A stretch of 64,000 nucleotides of DNA from Cellulomonas carbonis (GCF_014636275.1 NZ_BMEB01000006.1:62001-126000), one strand, 5' to 3'. Positions 27,276 through 35,670 are shown, counted from the stretch's first letter. The notes: generated by a model from the sequence alone, not told the origin. Numbers and translations are program-made.

Positions 27276-27935
27276 GTGACGACGACGGAGCGCGTGGCCG
27301 AGGCGGTCAAGCCCCGGCTGCGGGGCTGGGTGCACGCCGGCATGGCGCCCGTGGTGGTCGTCGCCTCGGTGGCGCTCGTTGCCCTCGCGCCGACCACGGC
27401 CGGCAAGGTCTCGAGCGCGGTGTTCGGGGTCTCCGCGATCCTGCTGTTCGGCACGAGCGCGGTCTACCACCGCGGGACGTGGTCCCCCCGGGTGGCGGGC
27501 GTGCTGCGCCGGCTCGACCACACCAACATCTTCCTCATCATCGCGGGCACCTACACACCGCTCGCGGTGCTGCTGCTCGAGTGGCCCGTCAACCGCAACC
27601 TGCTCGTCGTCGTGTGGTCGGGCGCGCTCGTCGGGCTCCTGGCGCGGGTGTTCTGGCTCGGCGCGCCGCGCTGGGTCTACGTCCCGGTGTACATCGCGCT
27701 CGGGTGGGTCGCGGTGTGGTTCCTCCCCGACTTCGCCGCGAGCGGCGGCAGCGCCGTGCTGTGGCTCGTCATCGCGGGCGGGGTCGCCTACACCGCGGGC
27801 GCGGTCGTCTACGGGACCAAGCGCCCCAACCCGAGCCCACGCTGGTTCGGCTTCCACGAGATCTTCCACGTGCTCACGGTGGTCGGGTTCACGTGCCACT
27901 ACGTCGCCGTGAGCATCGCCGCCTACGGCGCCTGA
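27276..27935 (+). CDS. trhA: Hemolysin III / PAQR-family membrane protein (TrhA)
   Basis: A 219-residue seven-helix membrane protein. The PAQR metal site is recognisable: SAVYHRGTW in TM2, LDHTNIFLIIAGTYTP, and the C-terminal GFHEIFHVLTVVGFTCHY with its His residues. Bacterial members (TrhA) are tied to membrane-energy and lipid homeostasis rather than true haemolysis. GTG at 27276 is chosen because AAGGAG lies 6 nt upstream; a GTG at 27246 would add ten charged residues. Its 3' end overlaps the convergent ykoC-like gene by 13 bp. Confidence 0.88.
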   Translation: MTTTERVAEAVKPRLRGWVHAGMAPVVVVASVALVALAPTTAGKVSSAVFGVSAILLFGTSAVYHRGTWSPRVAGVLRRLDHTNIFLIIAGTYTPLAVLLLEWPVNRNLLVVVWSGALVGLLARVFWLGAPRWVYVPVYIALGWVAVWFLPDFAASGGSAVLWLVIAGGVAYTAGAVVYGTKRPNPSPRWFGFHEIFHVLTVVGFTCHYVAVSIAAYGA

Positions 27936-28807
27936 CCAGCGGCGACCGCGCCGAGGCACGCGCCCAGCACGACGACGGCGAGGACCGCGTCCCGCGGGCC
28001 CACGCGCGCCTCGTGCCACGTCGTGCGCTCCCGCGGAGGGAGGGCGCCGTAGCCACGCGTCTCGAGCACGACGGCCATCCGCTCGGCGCGACGGATCGTC
28101 GTCGCGAGGAGCGCGAAGGCCGCGGCGCCGACCGAGCGGACGTCCGCCGGGAGGCGCACGGTCGGCGCCTCGTCCGGGCCGCGCCGGCTCCGGCTGCCGT
28201 GCCGGGCGGGGCGCGCCCAGCGCACCGTGGGGCCGCGGAGGGCCTGCGCGCGCCGGACGGTCGCCCAGTCCGCGGGCAGGTCCTGGACCACCCGGTGGGC
28301 GACCATGAGCGCGACCGTGGCCTGCGCCGGGAGCCGGCCCACCACGTGCAGCGACGTCAGGAGCCGACCCGGGTCGACGACGGCGAGCATCGTGACGGCC
28401 GCGACGCCGACGACGAGGGTCCGCAGCGCGAGCGCGGCGCCCGTCGCGAGCCCGGTGTCCGTGACGACGAGGGGACCGACGACCGCGACCGTCCCGCCGT
28501 CGCGCGTGACCGCGTTGACGACGAGCACGCTCGCCGCGAACCCGAGGAAGGGCACCTGCGCGCGGAGCAGCCGCGGCAGACGCAGCCCGCCCGCGAGCAC
28601 CGCCCCGACGGTCGCGGCGAGCCACAGCACGAGGACCGGCCGCGGGTCGACGAGCGGGACGAGCACGACCGGGACCGCGACCACGACGGCCAGCAGCACC
28701 GCCGGGTCGCACCGTGCGAGCAGCGGTCCCGCATCGGCACGGCCGGCCCGGCCGGCACCACCGACGTCGGCCCCGCCGGGTCCGGCGCCCCCGTCGGCCC
28801 CGCTCAC
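27923..28807 (-). CDS. ykoC: ECF transporter transmembrane (T) component, YkoC-like
   Basis: A 294-residue EcfT/CbiQ-family protein: a disordered Gly/Ala tail of about 30 residues, four to five membrane helices, and two cytoplasmic coupling helices with the Ala-Arg-Gly type motif (RAQALRGPTVRW and ETRGYGALPPRERT). These helices dock the ATPase. The GTG start overlaps the stop of the double ATPase by 4 bp. It is last in the riboswitch-controlled ykoF-E-D-C operon, so it belongs to a thiamine or hydroxymethylpyrimidine importer. Confidence 0.87.
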   Translation of the reverse strand: MSGADGGAGPGGADVGGAGRAGRADAGPLLARCDPAVLLAVVVAVPVVLVPLVDPRPVLVLWLAATVGAVLAGGLRLPRLLRAQVPFLGFAASVLVVNAVTRDGGTVAVVGPLVVTDTGLATGAALALRTLVVGVAAVTMLAVVDPGRLLTSLHVVGRLPAQATVALMVAHRVVQDLPADWATVRRAQALRGPTVRWARPARHGSRSRRGPDEAPTVRLPADVRSVGAAAFALLATTIRRAERMAVVLETRGYGALPPRERTTWHEARVGPRDAVLAVVVLGACLGAVAAGQAP

Positions 28808-30456
28808 GTGCCCACCGCCAGGCCCGACGCGACGAGGAGCGCGCCGTCGTCGAGGAGCTCCGGTCCCCCGGCCGCGACCGACCGCCCGGCGTCGAGGACC
28901 ACCACCTGGTCGGCGACGGCCCGGGCGAGCGCGAGGTCGTGCGTCGCGAGGACCACGGCGACGCCGTCGTCGGCCGCGTCCGCGACCATCCGCACGACGC
29001 GCGCCGTGTGCGCGGCATCCAGTCCCGCCGTCGGCTCGTCCAGCAGGAGCACACGTCGACCGAGCACGCCGGCCGCCGCGAGGACGAGGCGGCGCTGCTC
29101 ACCGCCCGACAGCCGGAACGGGTCGGCGTCCGCGAGGTGCGTCAGGCCCGCGCGGGACAGGGCACGGGCCACCTCGGGGTGCTCCGCGACCGGCCGCGCG
29201 CGACGCGAGGTGCTGCTCCCGCCGCCCTGCCCGGCGCCCGGCCCGGCGCCCGGCCCGGTGCCCGGTCCGGTGGGGTGCCGGCTGTCGTGCCAGGTGCCCG
29301 ACCCGGTGCCTCGCGACGCCCGTCCTCCGCGCCACCGCACCCGTCCGCGCCCGCGTGCGGCGAGCCCGTACGCGACCTCGTCCGCGACCGAGCGGGTGAG
29401 CAGCTGGTGCTCGGGATGCTGCGCGACGTACGCCGCGGTGCCGGCCTCCCGCCGCCCCCTGCACGGCAGGAGGCCGGCGATCCCGAGCAGCAGCGAGGAC
29501 TTCCCGCTGCCGTTGCGACCCACGAGGGCCGTGACCTGGCCCTCGCGCGCCGCGAGCCGCCCGACCCGGACGACGGGCTCGCCGTCGCGGGTCACGACGA
29601 GGTCGGACAGGTCGACGACGACGTCGCCCGTGCCCGGACGTGCGCGCGCGACCCTGCCGGGGCCCGGCGCCGCCGGGACGACAGCGCTCGTCGGGCCGTC
29701 GGCCACGACCGTCCCGGCCTCGAGCCGCACCGCGCGATCGGGCAGCCACCCCTCGAGCCGCTGCTCGACGACGACGACCGCGACGTCGCCCGACGTCGCC
29801 CGCGCCGCGACGACCCGTCGCACCGCGTCCGCGGCGACGGGGTCCAGCATCGCGGTCGGCTCGTCGAGCAGCAGCAGCCCTGGCCGGACCACCAGCGCGG
29901 CGGCGAGTGCGACGCGCTGCTGCTCGCCGCCGCTGAGCCGTCCCGTCCGCCGGTCGCCGAGGTGCGCGGCGCCGACCTCGTCGAGCGCGCGGCGCACGCG
30001 TGCGCCGATCTCCGCGCGCGGGACGCCACGGCTCTCCAGACCGAGCGCGACCTCGTCGGCGACGCGCGGCAGGCACGTGCCCGTGACCGGGTCCTGACCC
30101 AGTCGGGCGACGCGCAGCGCGGTGCGGGCGACGGGCTGCGTGCGCGGGTCCGCCCCGAGCACGCGCACCGTGCCGTCCACGCGGGCCGGTGCGCTGTGCG
30201 GGACGACGCCGGCGAGGACGTGCAGGAGCGTCGACTTGCCGCCGCCCGAGGGCCCGACGACGAGGAGGGAACCCCCCGCCGGGACGGCGAGGTCGACCCC
30301 GTCGAGCGTGCGCCGCGCCGACCTGCTCGGCCGCACCGTGAGCCGCTCGACGTGGACGGCGGTGCACGACGACGACGTCGCCCGCGTCGTGGGCGACGTC
30401 GTCGCAGCCGCCGTGGTCACCCCTGCTGCCGTCGCCGTCGCCGCGCCCGCGGTCAC
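28804..30456 (-). CDS. ykoD: ECF transporter double ATPase, YkoD-like
   Basis: A 550-residue protein with two complete ABC ATPase domains in one chain, as in YkoD. Domain 1: Walker A GPSGGGKST (about residue 74), signature LSGGEQQR, Walker B LLLLDEPTAMLD. Domain 2: Walker A GRNGSGKSS, signature LSGGEQRR, Walker B VLLLDEPTAGLD, switch LATHDLALA. Domain 2 has an unusual insertion of about 50 Gly/Pro/Ser/Arg residues between its Q-loop region and signature, encoded by a 12-bp DNA repeat. GTG at 30456 overlaps the preceding stop by 4 bp, which fixes the start. Confidence 0.9.
   Translation of the reverse strand: MTAGAATATAAGVTTAAATTSPTTRATSSSCTAVHVERLTVRPSRSARRTLDGVDLAVPAGGSLLVVGPSGGGKSTLLHVLAGVVPHSAPARVDGTVRVLGADPRTQPVARTALRVARLGQDPVTGTCLPRVADEVALGLESRGVPRAEIGARVRRALDEVGAAHLGDRRTGRLSGGEQQRVALAAALVVRPGLLLLDEPTAMLDPVAADAVRRVVAARATSGDVAVVVVEQRLEGWLPDRAVRLEAGTVVADGPTSAVVPAAPGPGRVARARPGTGDVVVDLSDLVVTRDGEPVVRVGRLAAREGQVTALVGRNGSGKSSLLLGIAGLLPCRGRREAGTAAYVAQHPEHQLLTRSVADEVAYGLAARGRGRVRWRGGRASRGTGSGTWHDSRHPTGPGTGPGAGPGAGQGGGSSTSRRARPVAEHPEVARALSRAGLTHLADADPFRLSGGEQRRLVLAAAGVLGRRVLLLDEPTAGLDAAHTARVVRMVADAADDGVAVVLATHDLALARAVADQVVVLDAGRSVAAGGPELLDDGALLVASGLAVGT
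29230..29265. repeat. 12-bp tandem repeat inside ykoD
   Basis: Three consecutive copies of CCCGGCGCCCGG (third copy with one change). In the protein they give part of the Pro/Gly-rich insertion in the second ATPase domain. Confidence 0.85.
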
Positions 30457-31121
30457 CGTGACCGAGCCTCCGACCCCTGCCCGGCGGCCTCGGTGCCGTC
30501 GGCGTCGGCGTGGGTGTCGGCGTCGTCCAGCGCCGCGGCACGGCCGGCCGCGAACGCGTCGAGGACGCCCGTGCGCAGGAGCGCCTCGGCGACGAGCTTC
30601 GCGAGCACGCCGGTGAGCACGAGCCCGCTCGCGAGCTGCAGTCCCGCACGCAGCAGGAGCAGGTCCTGCGTCCACCAGTGCTGGACCGTGCCCGCCCACA
30701 GGAAGCTCGCGGTCACGCCCGTGACGCCCGCGACGAGGAAGGTCGGCCAGCCGAAGCGCCGGTAGCGGGTCGCCGCGAAGGCGAGCTCGGCACCGGCGCC
30801 CTGCACCGCACCCGCGAGCAGCAGCATCGGGCCCACGGGCGAGCCGAGGAACGCGAACTCGACGAACGCGGCACCGATCTCCGCGAGCACGCCCGCGCCG
30901 GGGCGCCGCACGACGAAGACCGCGAGCGGCGCGACGGTGATCCAGCCGCCCATGAGGACGTTCTGCGCGAGGTCCCCGAGCGGACCCATCGCCACCTGCA
31001 GACCGCCCCACGCCTGGACGAGCGCCCAGTAGAGGAAGCCGAACACCGCGGCGAGCACCGCGACGACGAGCACGTCCCGCAGCGGCCACGGGCCCCGCGG
31101 GCGGTCGACGACGGCGCTCAC
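30453..31121 (-). CDS. ykoE: ECF transporter substrate-binding (S) component, YkoE-like
   Basis: A 222-residue membrane protein with about five or six helices: LRDVLVVAVLAAVFGFLYWA opens it, then GPLGDLAQNVLMGGWITVAP, VEFAFLGSPVGPMLLLAGAV and GAGAELAFAATRYRRFG. These are YkoE features; YkoE is the S component for thiamine or its HMP moiety. The tail (last 30 residues) is Asp/Ala-rich and soluble. The GTG at 31121 overlaps the ykoF-like stop by 4 bp. Assignment rests on similarity of pattern, the TPP riboswitch upstream and the YkoF-like neighbour. Confidence 0.87.
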   Translation of the reverse strand: MSAVVDRPRGPWPLRDVLVVAVLAAVFGFLYWALVQAWGGLQVAMGPLGDLAQNVLMGGWITVAPLAVFVVRRPGAGVLAEIGAAFVEFAFLGSPVGPMLLLAGAVQGAGAELAFAATRYRRFGWPTFLVAGVTGVTASFLWAGTVQHWWTQDLLLLRAGLQLASGLVLTGVLAKLVAEALLRTGVLDAFAAGRAAALDDADTHADADGTEAAGQGSEARSR

Positions 31122-31822
31122 AGCGCGGACCCGCGCGTCGCGGCGCCGGCCGCGCGGCTGCTCGGGCTGCCGACGCTCACGGTCACGTGCGCCGCGACGT
31201 GCGCGACCTCGCGCCCGACCCCCGTCCACGTGTCGACGACCGTCCCGAGGACGTCCGCGAGGTCGCCGTCGAGGCGCGTCGCGAAGTGCTCGGCCCCGCC
31301 CCACGTGCCGCGTCGCTGCGCGGTGGCGATCGCGGCCTCGATCGGCCCCATCGCGTCGGTCGTCCCGAGCGGGTAGAGCGCCCAGTGGGCCGACGCCCCG
31401 ACACCCGTCGCCGGGAGGTCGACCGGCTCGACCGCGGGCAGCTCACCCGCGGGCAGCGTGCAGCCCACCTCGCCGGGGCACCCGCGGGACAGTGCGAGCG
31501 TCGCGACGACGTGGCCGGTCGGCGTGATGCGCGCCGCGTGCGCGACGCAGGCCAGGACGAACGCGGCGACGTCGCGCTCGCCGCCCCGCAGGAGCGTCGA
31601 GACGTCGTCGGTGTGGACCTCCACCTGGGGCACCGTGGCCTGCGCGGCGGCGAGCGAGGACACGATGACCTCGACGAACGCGTCTGCCGCGGGGTGGAGG
31701 GTGAGCCGGGCGCCGACGCCCAGCCGCACGTGGTCCGGCCGGTCGTGGTCGGTCCGGTCGTGGTCGGTCCGGTCGTCGGGTCGGGACGGCGCCGGGGCGA
31801 GGTCGGGTGCGGACGGGTTCAC
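31118..31822 (-). CDS. ykoF: YkoF-like thiamine/HMP-binding protein
   Basis: A 234-residue soluble protein, first in the operon behind the TPP riboswitch. It matches YkoF by its duplicated ferredoxin-like domains: VGARLTLHPAADAFVEVIVS with VEVHTDDVSTLLRG, and later GVGASAHWALYPLGTTDAMG with GTWGGAEHFATRLDGDLADV. YkoF of Bacillus binds thiamine with its pyrimidine ring buried. GTG at 31822 has GGAGG 5 nt upstream. The N-terminal 40 residues contain a repeated Asp-Arg-Thr-Asp-His element, encoded by two exact 15-bp units at 31741-31770. Confidence 0.87.
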   Translation of the reverse strand: MNPSAPDLAPAPSRPDDRTDHDRTDHDRPDHVRLGVGARLTLHPAADAFVEVIVSSLAAAQATVPQVEVHTDDVSTLLRGGERDVAAFVLACVAHAARITPTGHVVATLALSRGCPGEVGCTLPAGELPAVEPVDLPATGVGASAHWALYPLGTTDAMGPIEAAIATAQRRGTWGGAEHFATRLDGDLADVLGTVVDTWTGVGREVAHVAAHVTVSVGSPSSRAAGAATRGSAL

Positions 31823-31900
31823 GGGTGCCTCCGGGGGTGCGAGCGGACCCCCGGACAGCACGGCCACCGACCGCACGCGTGCGCGCACGTCGGCACCTCG

Positions 31901-32000
31901 CCCAGCTCCCTACGCCGGCATGAACCGGATCAGGTTCCACGGGTCAGTGGCTCGACCTCTCGGTCCGACCACACTCTCAGCGCGTCCGCGCTCCCCGGGG
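31901..32000 (-). ncRNA. TPP riboswitch
   Basis: Read on the minus strand, the region carries the THI-box pieces in order: GGGGAGCGCGG, CTGAGAGTG, then GACCC and the conserved 3' block (GAACCTGATCCGGTT followed by GCCGGCGTAGGGA). The last block ends about 80 nt before the ykoF GTG. It should sense thiamine diphosphate and lower expression of ykoFEDC when TPP is ample. Boundaries are approximate. Confidence 0.95.
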
Positions 32001-32014
32001 GCTTGTCGGGCCCG

Positions 32015-32045
32015 ACCCTACGACCGCGAGCACCGGCCGTGTCAA
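32015..32045 (-). promoter_or_regulatory. Promoter of the riboswitch-ykoFEDC operon
   Basis: Minus strand: -35 TTGACA (32040-32045) and -10 TAGGGT (32015-32020), spacer 19 nt, with the riboswitch starting about 15 nt after the -10. The -35 overlaps the stop codon of the preceding nitrilase-family gene. The spacer is slightly long. Confidence 0.55.
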
Positions 32046-32923
32046 CACCGCGTCCGCCCCGGGCCGTCCGGCCCGGCCGGCGAGGCCACCGGCGCACCGG
32101 GGACGACGCGGTAGCGGCGGTTGGCGAGCGACGGGTTGCGCTCCCGCACCGCGGTGACGACGTCGGGGTCGAGCGACGCGACCGCCGCCGTCCCCGGGGA
32201 CGCGTCGTCGTCCGCACCGCGCCCGCCCGCCGCGGCCAGCACGACGCCGAGCGGGTCGACGACGCACGAGGCGCCCGTGACGCCGCGACCCTGCTGCGCG
32301 GCGCCCACGACGTACGCGGTGCTCTCGATCGCGCGGGCGCGCAGGAGGGTCGTCCAGTGGTCGGCCTTGTGCTCGCCGTCGGCCCACGCGGCCGGGACGA
32401 CGAGCACGTCGGCACCCGCGTCCACGAGCCGACGTGCGACCTCGGGGAACCGCAGGTCGTAGCACGTCATGACGCCGACGGTGAGCCCCCCGACGCGGAC
32501 GACGACGGGCTGGGCGTCGGCCGGTCCCGGCTCGAGGCGGTCGGACTCGCGGTGGCCGAAGGCGTCGTAGAGGTGCACCTTGCGGTAGGCCGCCACGACG
32601 TCGCCGTCGCGCACGACGACGACGGCGTTGACGGCCCGGTCGGGGCGCGACCCGGGCAGCGTCGTGCCCGCGACGACGAGCGCGCCGCTGCCCGCGGTCG
32701 CGGCGCGCAGCGCGCCGACGAACGGTCCGTCGAGGGGTTCGGCGAGCTCGGGCGTGACGCCCCGCGGGTCGAAGGCGGCCGCGTACTCGGGCAGGACGAC
32801 GAGCGCGGTACCCGGCCCGGCGCCCGACCCGACGGCGTCCTCGACGGCCGCCACGGCCGCGGCCCGGTTCGCGGCCGCGTCGGTGCCGGACCGCATCCCG
32901 ACCGCGTGGACCCGGACGGGCAC
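32042..32923 (-). CDS. Carbon-nitrogen hydrolase (nitrilase superfamily)
   Basis: A 293-residue cytoplasmic amidohydrolase with the full Glu-Lys-Cys triad: E in VVLPEYAAAF, K in AAYRKVHLYDAFG, and C in VMTCYDLRFPEVAR. These motifs and the E-S-D-R-L-E-P-G segment place it in the NIT/omega-amidase-like branch. Deaminated glutathione amidase-type activity is a reasonable guess in mycothiol-using bacteria, but other small amides are possible. It follows a small membrane protein gene by 2 bp and mca, so the three may be co-transcribed; then the thiamine operon starts. Confidence 0.85.
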   Translation of the reverse strand: MPVRVHAVGMRSGTDAAANRAAAVAAVEDAVGSGAGPGTALVVLPEYAAAFDPRGVTPELAEPLDGPFVGALRAATAGSGALVVAGTTLPGSRPDRAVNAVVVVRDGDVVAAYRKVHLYDAFGHRESDRLEPGPADAQPVVVRVGGLTVGVMTCYDLRFPEVARRLVDAGADVLVVPAAWADGEHKADHWTTLLRARAIESTAYVVGAAQQGRGVTGASCVVDPLGVVLAAAGGRGADDDASPGTAAVASLDPDVVTAVRERNPSLANRRYRVVPGAPVASPAGPDGPGRTRC

Positions 32924-32925
32924 CG

Positions 32926-33285
32926 TCAGGCGCGCCCGTCGCCGGTCGGGGCGGCCCCCGGGTCGGTGGGCGGGTGGTGCGGCGGACCGGCTTCACCGGG
33001 CCGGTCGGGCTCGCCGGCGACGTCCGGCCCACCGACCTCGTCGGGCGGGCGGTGGTTGACCCGGCGCAGCTTGCCGACCATCGACAGCAGCAGTACGACG
33101 AGCCCGATGACGACCGCGAACGTCACGGCGAACCCGAGGACGCCGGGCGTCACGTCCGTGGGCTCGAACTGCCGCATCCCCGGGTCGTCGGGGGCCGCGG
33201 CCGTGGACGCCACCCACGAGCCGGGACCACGCCCGACGTCGCCGACGACGGCGTGCACCACGACGTCCGCGACCGCGGCGCTCAT
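32926..33285 (-). CDS. Small single-span membrane protein
   Basis: A 119-residue protein with one central membrane segment (about residues 48-70, LGFAVTFAVVIGLVVLLLSM), then a basic stretch (GKLRRVNHRPP) and a Pro/Gly/Asp-rich cytoplasmic tail. This layout is common for short actinobacterial proteins coded next to mca. No function is known to me. Its ATG overlaps the mca stop by 4 bp and its stop is 2 bp from the nitrilase-family gene. Confidence 0.75.
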   Translation of the reverse strand: MSAAVADVVVHAVVGDVGRGPGSWVASTAAAPDDPGMRQFEPTDVTPGVLGFAVTFAVVIGLVVLLLSMVGKLRRVNHRPPDEVGGPDVAGEPDRPGEAGPPHHPPTDPGAAPTGDGRA

Positions 33286-34268
33286 GCGTCGACCTCCGTC
33301 GCGGCGCGGTCCGCGTCGGCGTCGGCGTCCGTATCCGTGTCCGCATCGGCCACCGGGTCGTCCTCGGGGTGGACGCCGGCGAAGAGGTCGTCCTCGGGCG
33401 TGCTCACAGGGACGTGCGACGCGGCGAGCTCGTACTCCTCGACGGGCCAGACCTCCGCCTCGAGGTCGCGCGGCGTCGCGAAGAAGAAGCCCTCGGGGTC
33501 GATCTGCGTCGCGTGCGCCACGAGCGCCGCGTCGCGCGCCGGGAACCACCCGGAGCACTCGATGCGCGTCGTCACCGGGCGCTCGGGCACCTCACGCATC
33601 GCACGCGAGGAGATCCAGTCGCCGAACGGCGACTCGAGCCCGGCGGCCTGCATCGCCTCGTGCACGGTCCGCAGCCGCGTGAGCGAGAAGTCGTGGTTGT
33701 AGTACAGCTTGAGGGGCTGCCACGGCTCGCCGCGGTCGCGGTACCGCTCGGGGTCCCCCGCGGCGTGGAAGGCCTCGAACGCGACGCGGTGGCACATGAT
33801 GTGGTCCGGGTGCGGGTAGCCGCCCGTCGGGTCGTACGTGGTCATGACGTGCGGACGGAAGGACCGCACGAGGTCGACGAGCGGGGCGGCCGCGTCCTCG
33901 AGGGGCACGAGCGCGAAGCAGCCCTCGGGCAGCGGCGGGAGCGGGTCGCCCTCAGGCAGGCCCGAGTCGACGAAGCCCAGCCAGTGCTGGCGCACACCGA
34001 GCGCCGCGGCTGCCGCGGCCATCTCGTCGCGGCGGACGGCCGCCATCTCCTCGGGCGTCGACGGCGGGTCCGTGTAGCGCGGGTTGAGGATGCTCCCCCG
34101 CTCGCCGCCGGTGCAGGTGACGACGAGCACGTCGACGCCCTCCGCGGCGTAGCGGGCCGTGGTGGCCGCCCCCTTGCTCGACTCGTCGTCGGGGTGCGCG
34201 TGCACCGCCATGAGACGCAGACCGCTCCGGTGCGCACCCGCACCCGGTCCGGTCGTCGCTCCGCTCAC
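33282..34268 (-). CDS. mca: Mycothiol S-conjugate amidase Mca
   Basis: A zinc amidase that cleaves mycothiol adducts of toxins, releasing mercapturic acids for export; it marks a mycothiol-using actinobacterium. The LmbE-fold zinc site shows as AVHAHPDDESSKGAAT (H and D-D-E), with YPHPDHIMCHR further on and VTCTGGERGS near the N-terminus. Mca rather than MshB is favoured by the long middle segment (PLKLYYNHDFSLTRL) and the FATPRDLEAEVWPVEEY C-terminus. At 328 residues it carries an extra Asp/Ala/Thr-rich tail of about 35. GTG at 34268 has GAGGAGG 9 nt upstream. Confidence 0.93.
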   Translation of the reverse strand: MSGATTGPGAGAHRSGLRLMAVHAHPDDESSKGAATTARYAAEGVDVLVVTCTGGERGSILNPRYTDPPSTPEEMAAVRRDEMAAAAAALGVRQHWLGFVDSGLPEGDPLPPLPEGCFALVPLEDAAAPLVDLVRSFRPHVMTTYDPTGGYPHPDHIMCHRVAFEAFHAAGDPERYRDRGEPWQPLKLYYNHDFSLTRLRTVHEAMQAAGLESPFGDWISSRAMREVPERPVTTRIECSGWFPARDAALVAHATQIDPEGFFFATPRDLEAEVWPVEEYELAASHVPVSTPEDDLFAGVHPEDDPVADADTDTDADADADRAATEVDA

Positions 34269-34429
34269 CCCGACCCACCTCCTCGTCCACGCCGCCCGTC
34301 CGGGCGCATCAGGATCCGTGCCGTGCGTGCCCGCAGGCGCACGCCCACGGGTCCCGCGGCGCGCGGGACCCGTGGACAATGGTCGCACCACCGGCCGCAC
34401 CACCGGCCCGTGCGACCGACAGGAGGACC

Positions 34430-34837
34430 ATGACCGAGCCGACCCGGCCGCCCGTCGGCCGCTACGGGCCGCCGCCGGACGCACGGCGTCGTCGGCTCGC
34501 CGTCGGCGGGCTGTGGGCCCTCGGGGCCGTAGGCACCGCCGGGGCCCTGTGGCTCGGCGTCGGCGCCGCGCTGACCCCCGTGACGTGGAGCGACGTGGGG
34601 TTCGACCTGCGCGGGGCCGACGAGGTCGCCGTGACGTTCGAGGTGGCCCGGCGCGACGCCGCGGACGCCGTCGTGTGCCGCGTCGAGGCGCTCAACGAGC
34701 GGTACGCCCAGGTCGGCGTGCTCGACGTCGACGTGCCTGCGGGTGGCCCGGCCGTCCAGCGCCTCCAGGTGACGGTGCGGACGTCCGAGCAGGCCGTGAC
34801 CGGGATCGTCGACACGTGCGAGGTCGTGCCCGGCTGA
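34430..34837 (+). CDS. DUF4307 membrane protein
   Basis: A 135-residue protein: short Pro/Arg-rich cytoplasmic N-terminus (PPVGRYGPPPDARRRR), one membrane helix (about 27-48) and an extracytoplasmic beta-rich domain with two Cys (C84 and the C near the end in DTCEVVPG). This is the DUF4307 layout, and the position between mca and greA is the common actinobacterial one. Function is unknown. AGGAGG stands 3-4 nt before the ATG. Confidence 0.85.
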   Translation: MTEPTRPPVGRYGPPPDARRRRLAVGGLWALGAVGTAGALWLGVGAALTPVTWSDVGFDLRGADEVAVTFEVARRDAADAVVCRVEALNERYAQVGVLDVDVPAGGPAVQRLQVTVRTSEQAVTGIVDTCEVVPG

Positions 34838-35165
34838 GCCGGCCGAGCCGTGCCCGACGGCCGGCACCACGGCCTCCCACCTCCCGCCCCGGTCGTCCGC
34901 GGCGGGGGCTGGTCTATACTGGCCGTTTACACACCCGCCGGGTGCGGTCACGCGCGCCGAGGAACGGCCCTCGTCGCGAGGGACCTCGTCGCCGGCACCG
35001 GTTCCCGGCGCGACGAGTCCGGCGCGACGAGTCCGGTGCGACCGGCCCGGGACGACCAGGGTCGCCACCGGGCGGGACCGCCCGCCGGACAGGTGTGGAC
35101 CCACCCGTGGAACACCAGCCCCGGGGCGAGCACGCCCCGGGACGATCAGCTCGAAGGGAGCGACC
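34838..35165 (+). other. Long leader region of greA
   Basis: No credible gene in 328 bp. A TATACT -10 box at 34915-34920 implies a leader of about 240 nt. It contains a tandem 14-bp repeat (GGCGCGACGAGTCC at 35007-35020 and 35021-35034) and hairpins GGCGGG/CCCGCC (35071-35086) and a 9-bp stem CCCGGGGCG (35120-35128 with 35133-35141) just before the ribosome-binding site. Confidence 0.6.
34915..34920 (+). promoter_or_regulatory. -10 box (TATACT) of greA
   Basis: TATACT is close to the consensus -10 and stands out in this GC-rich DNA. The hexamer 17 nt upstream (GTCGTC) is a poor -35. Confidence 0.55.
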
Positions 35166-35654
35166 GTGACCGAGTCCACCGCTGTCACCTGGCTGACGCA
35201 GGAGGCGCACGACCGTCTGAGCGCGGAGCTCCAGCAGCTCACGACCGTCGGCCGCCGCGAGATCGCCGCCAAGATCGAGGCGGCGCGCTCCGAGGGCGAC
35301 CTCAAGGAGAACGGCGGCTACCACGCCGCACGCGAGGAGCAGGCCAAGCAGGAGGCGCGTATCGCGCAGCTCACCGAGCTGCTCCGGCACGCCGTGGTCG
35401 GCGAGGCCCCGCCGGACGACGGCGTCGTCGAGCCGGGCATGGTCGTGACCGCGACCGTCGCCGGCGAGCGCATGACGTTCCTCGTGGGCTCCCGCGAGGT
35501 CGCCGGCGGCACCGACATCGACGTCTACTCCGACCGCTCGCCGCTCGGTGCGGCGATCATCGGCCGCTCCGCGGGTGACGAGACGTCGTACGAGGCGCCC
35601 AACGGCCGGCAGATCCCCGTGGTCATCCACGAGGCGAAGCCCTTCCAGCCCTGA
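35166..35654 (+). CDS. greA: Transcription elongation factor GreA
   Basis: A 162-residue RNA polymerase secondary-channel factor that stimulates cleavage of backtracked RNA. The N-terminal coiled coil (about 1-85) contains EGDLKENGGYHAAREEQAKQ with the two acidic tip residues (D, E), and the C-terminal FKBP-like domain has SDRSPLGAAIIGRSAGDE and the terminal VVIHEAKPF. GTG at 35166, preceded by GAAGGGAG. It is monocistronic: a 17-bp stem terminator follows 16 bp after the stop. Confidence 0.97.
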   Translation: MTESTAVTWLTQEAHDRLSAELQQLTTVGRREIAAKIEAARSEGDLKENGGYHAAREEQAKQEARIAQLTELLRHAVVGEAPPDDGVVEPGMVVTATVAGERMTFLVGSREVAGGTDIDVYSDRSPLGAAIIGRSAGDETSYEAPNGRQIPVVIHEAKPFQP

Positions 35655-35670
35655 CCGCGCCCGCGCGGTG

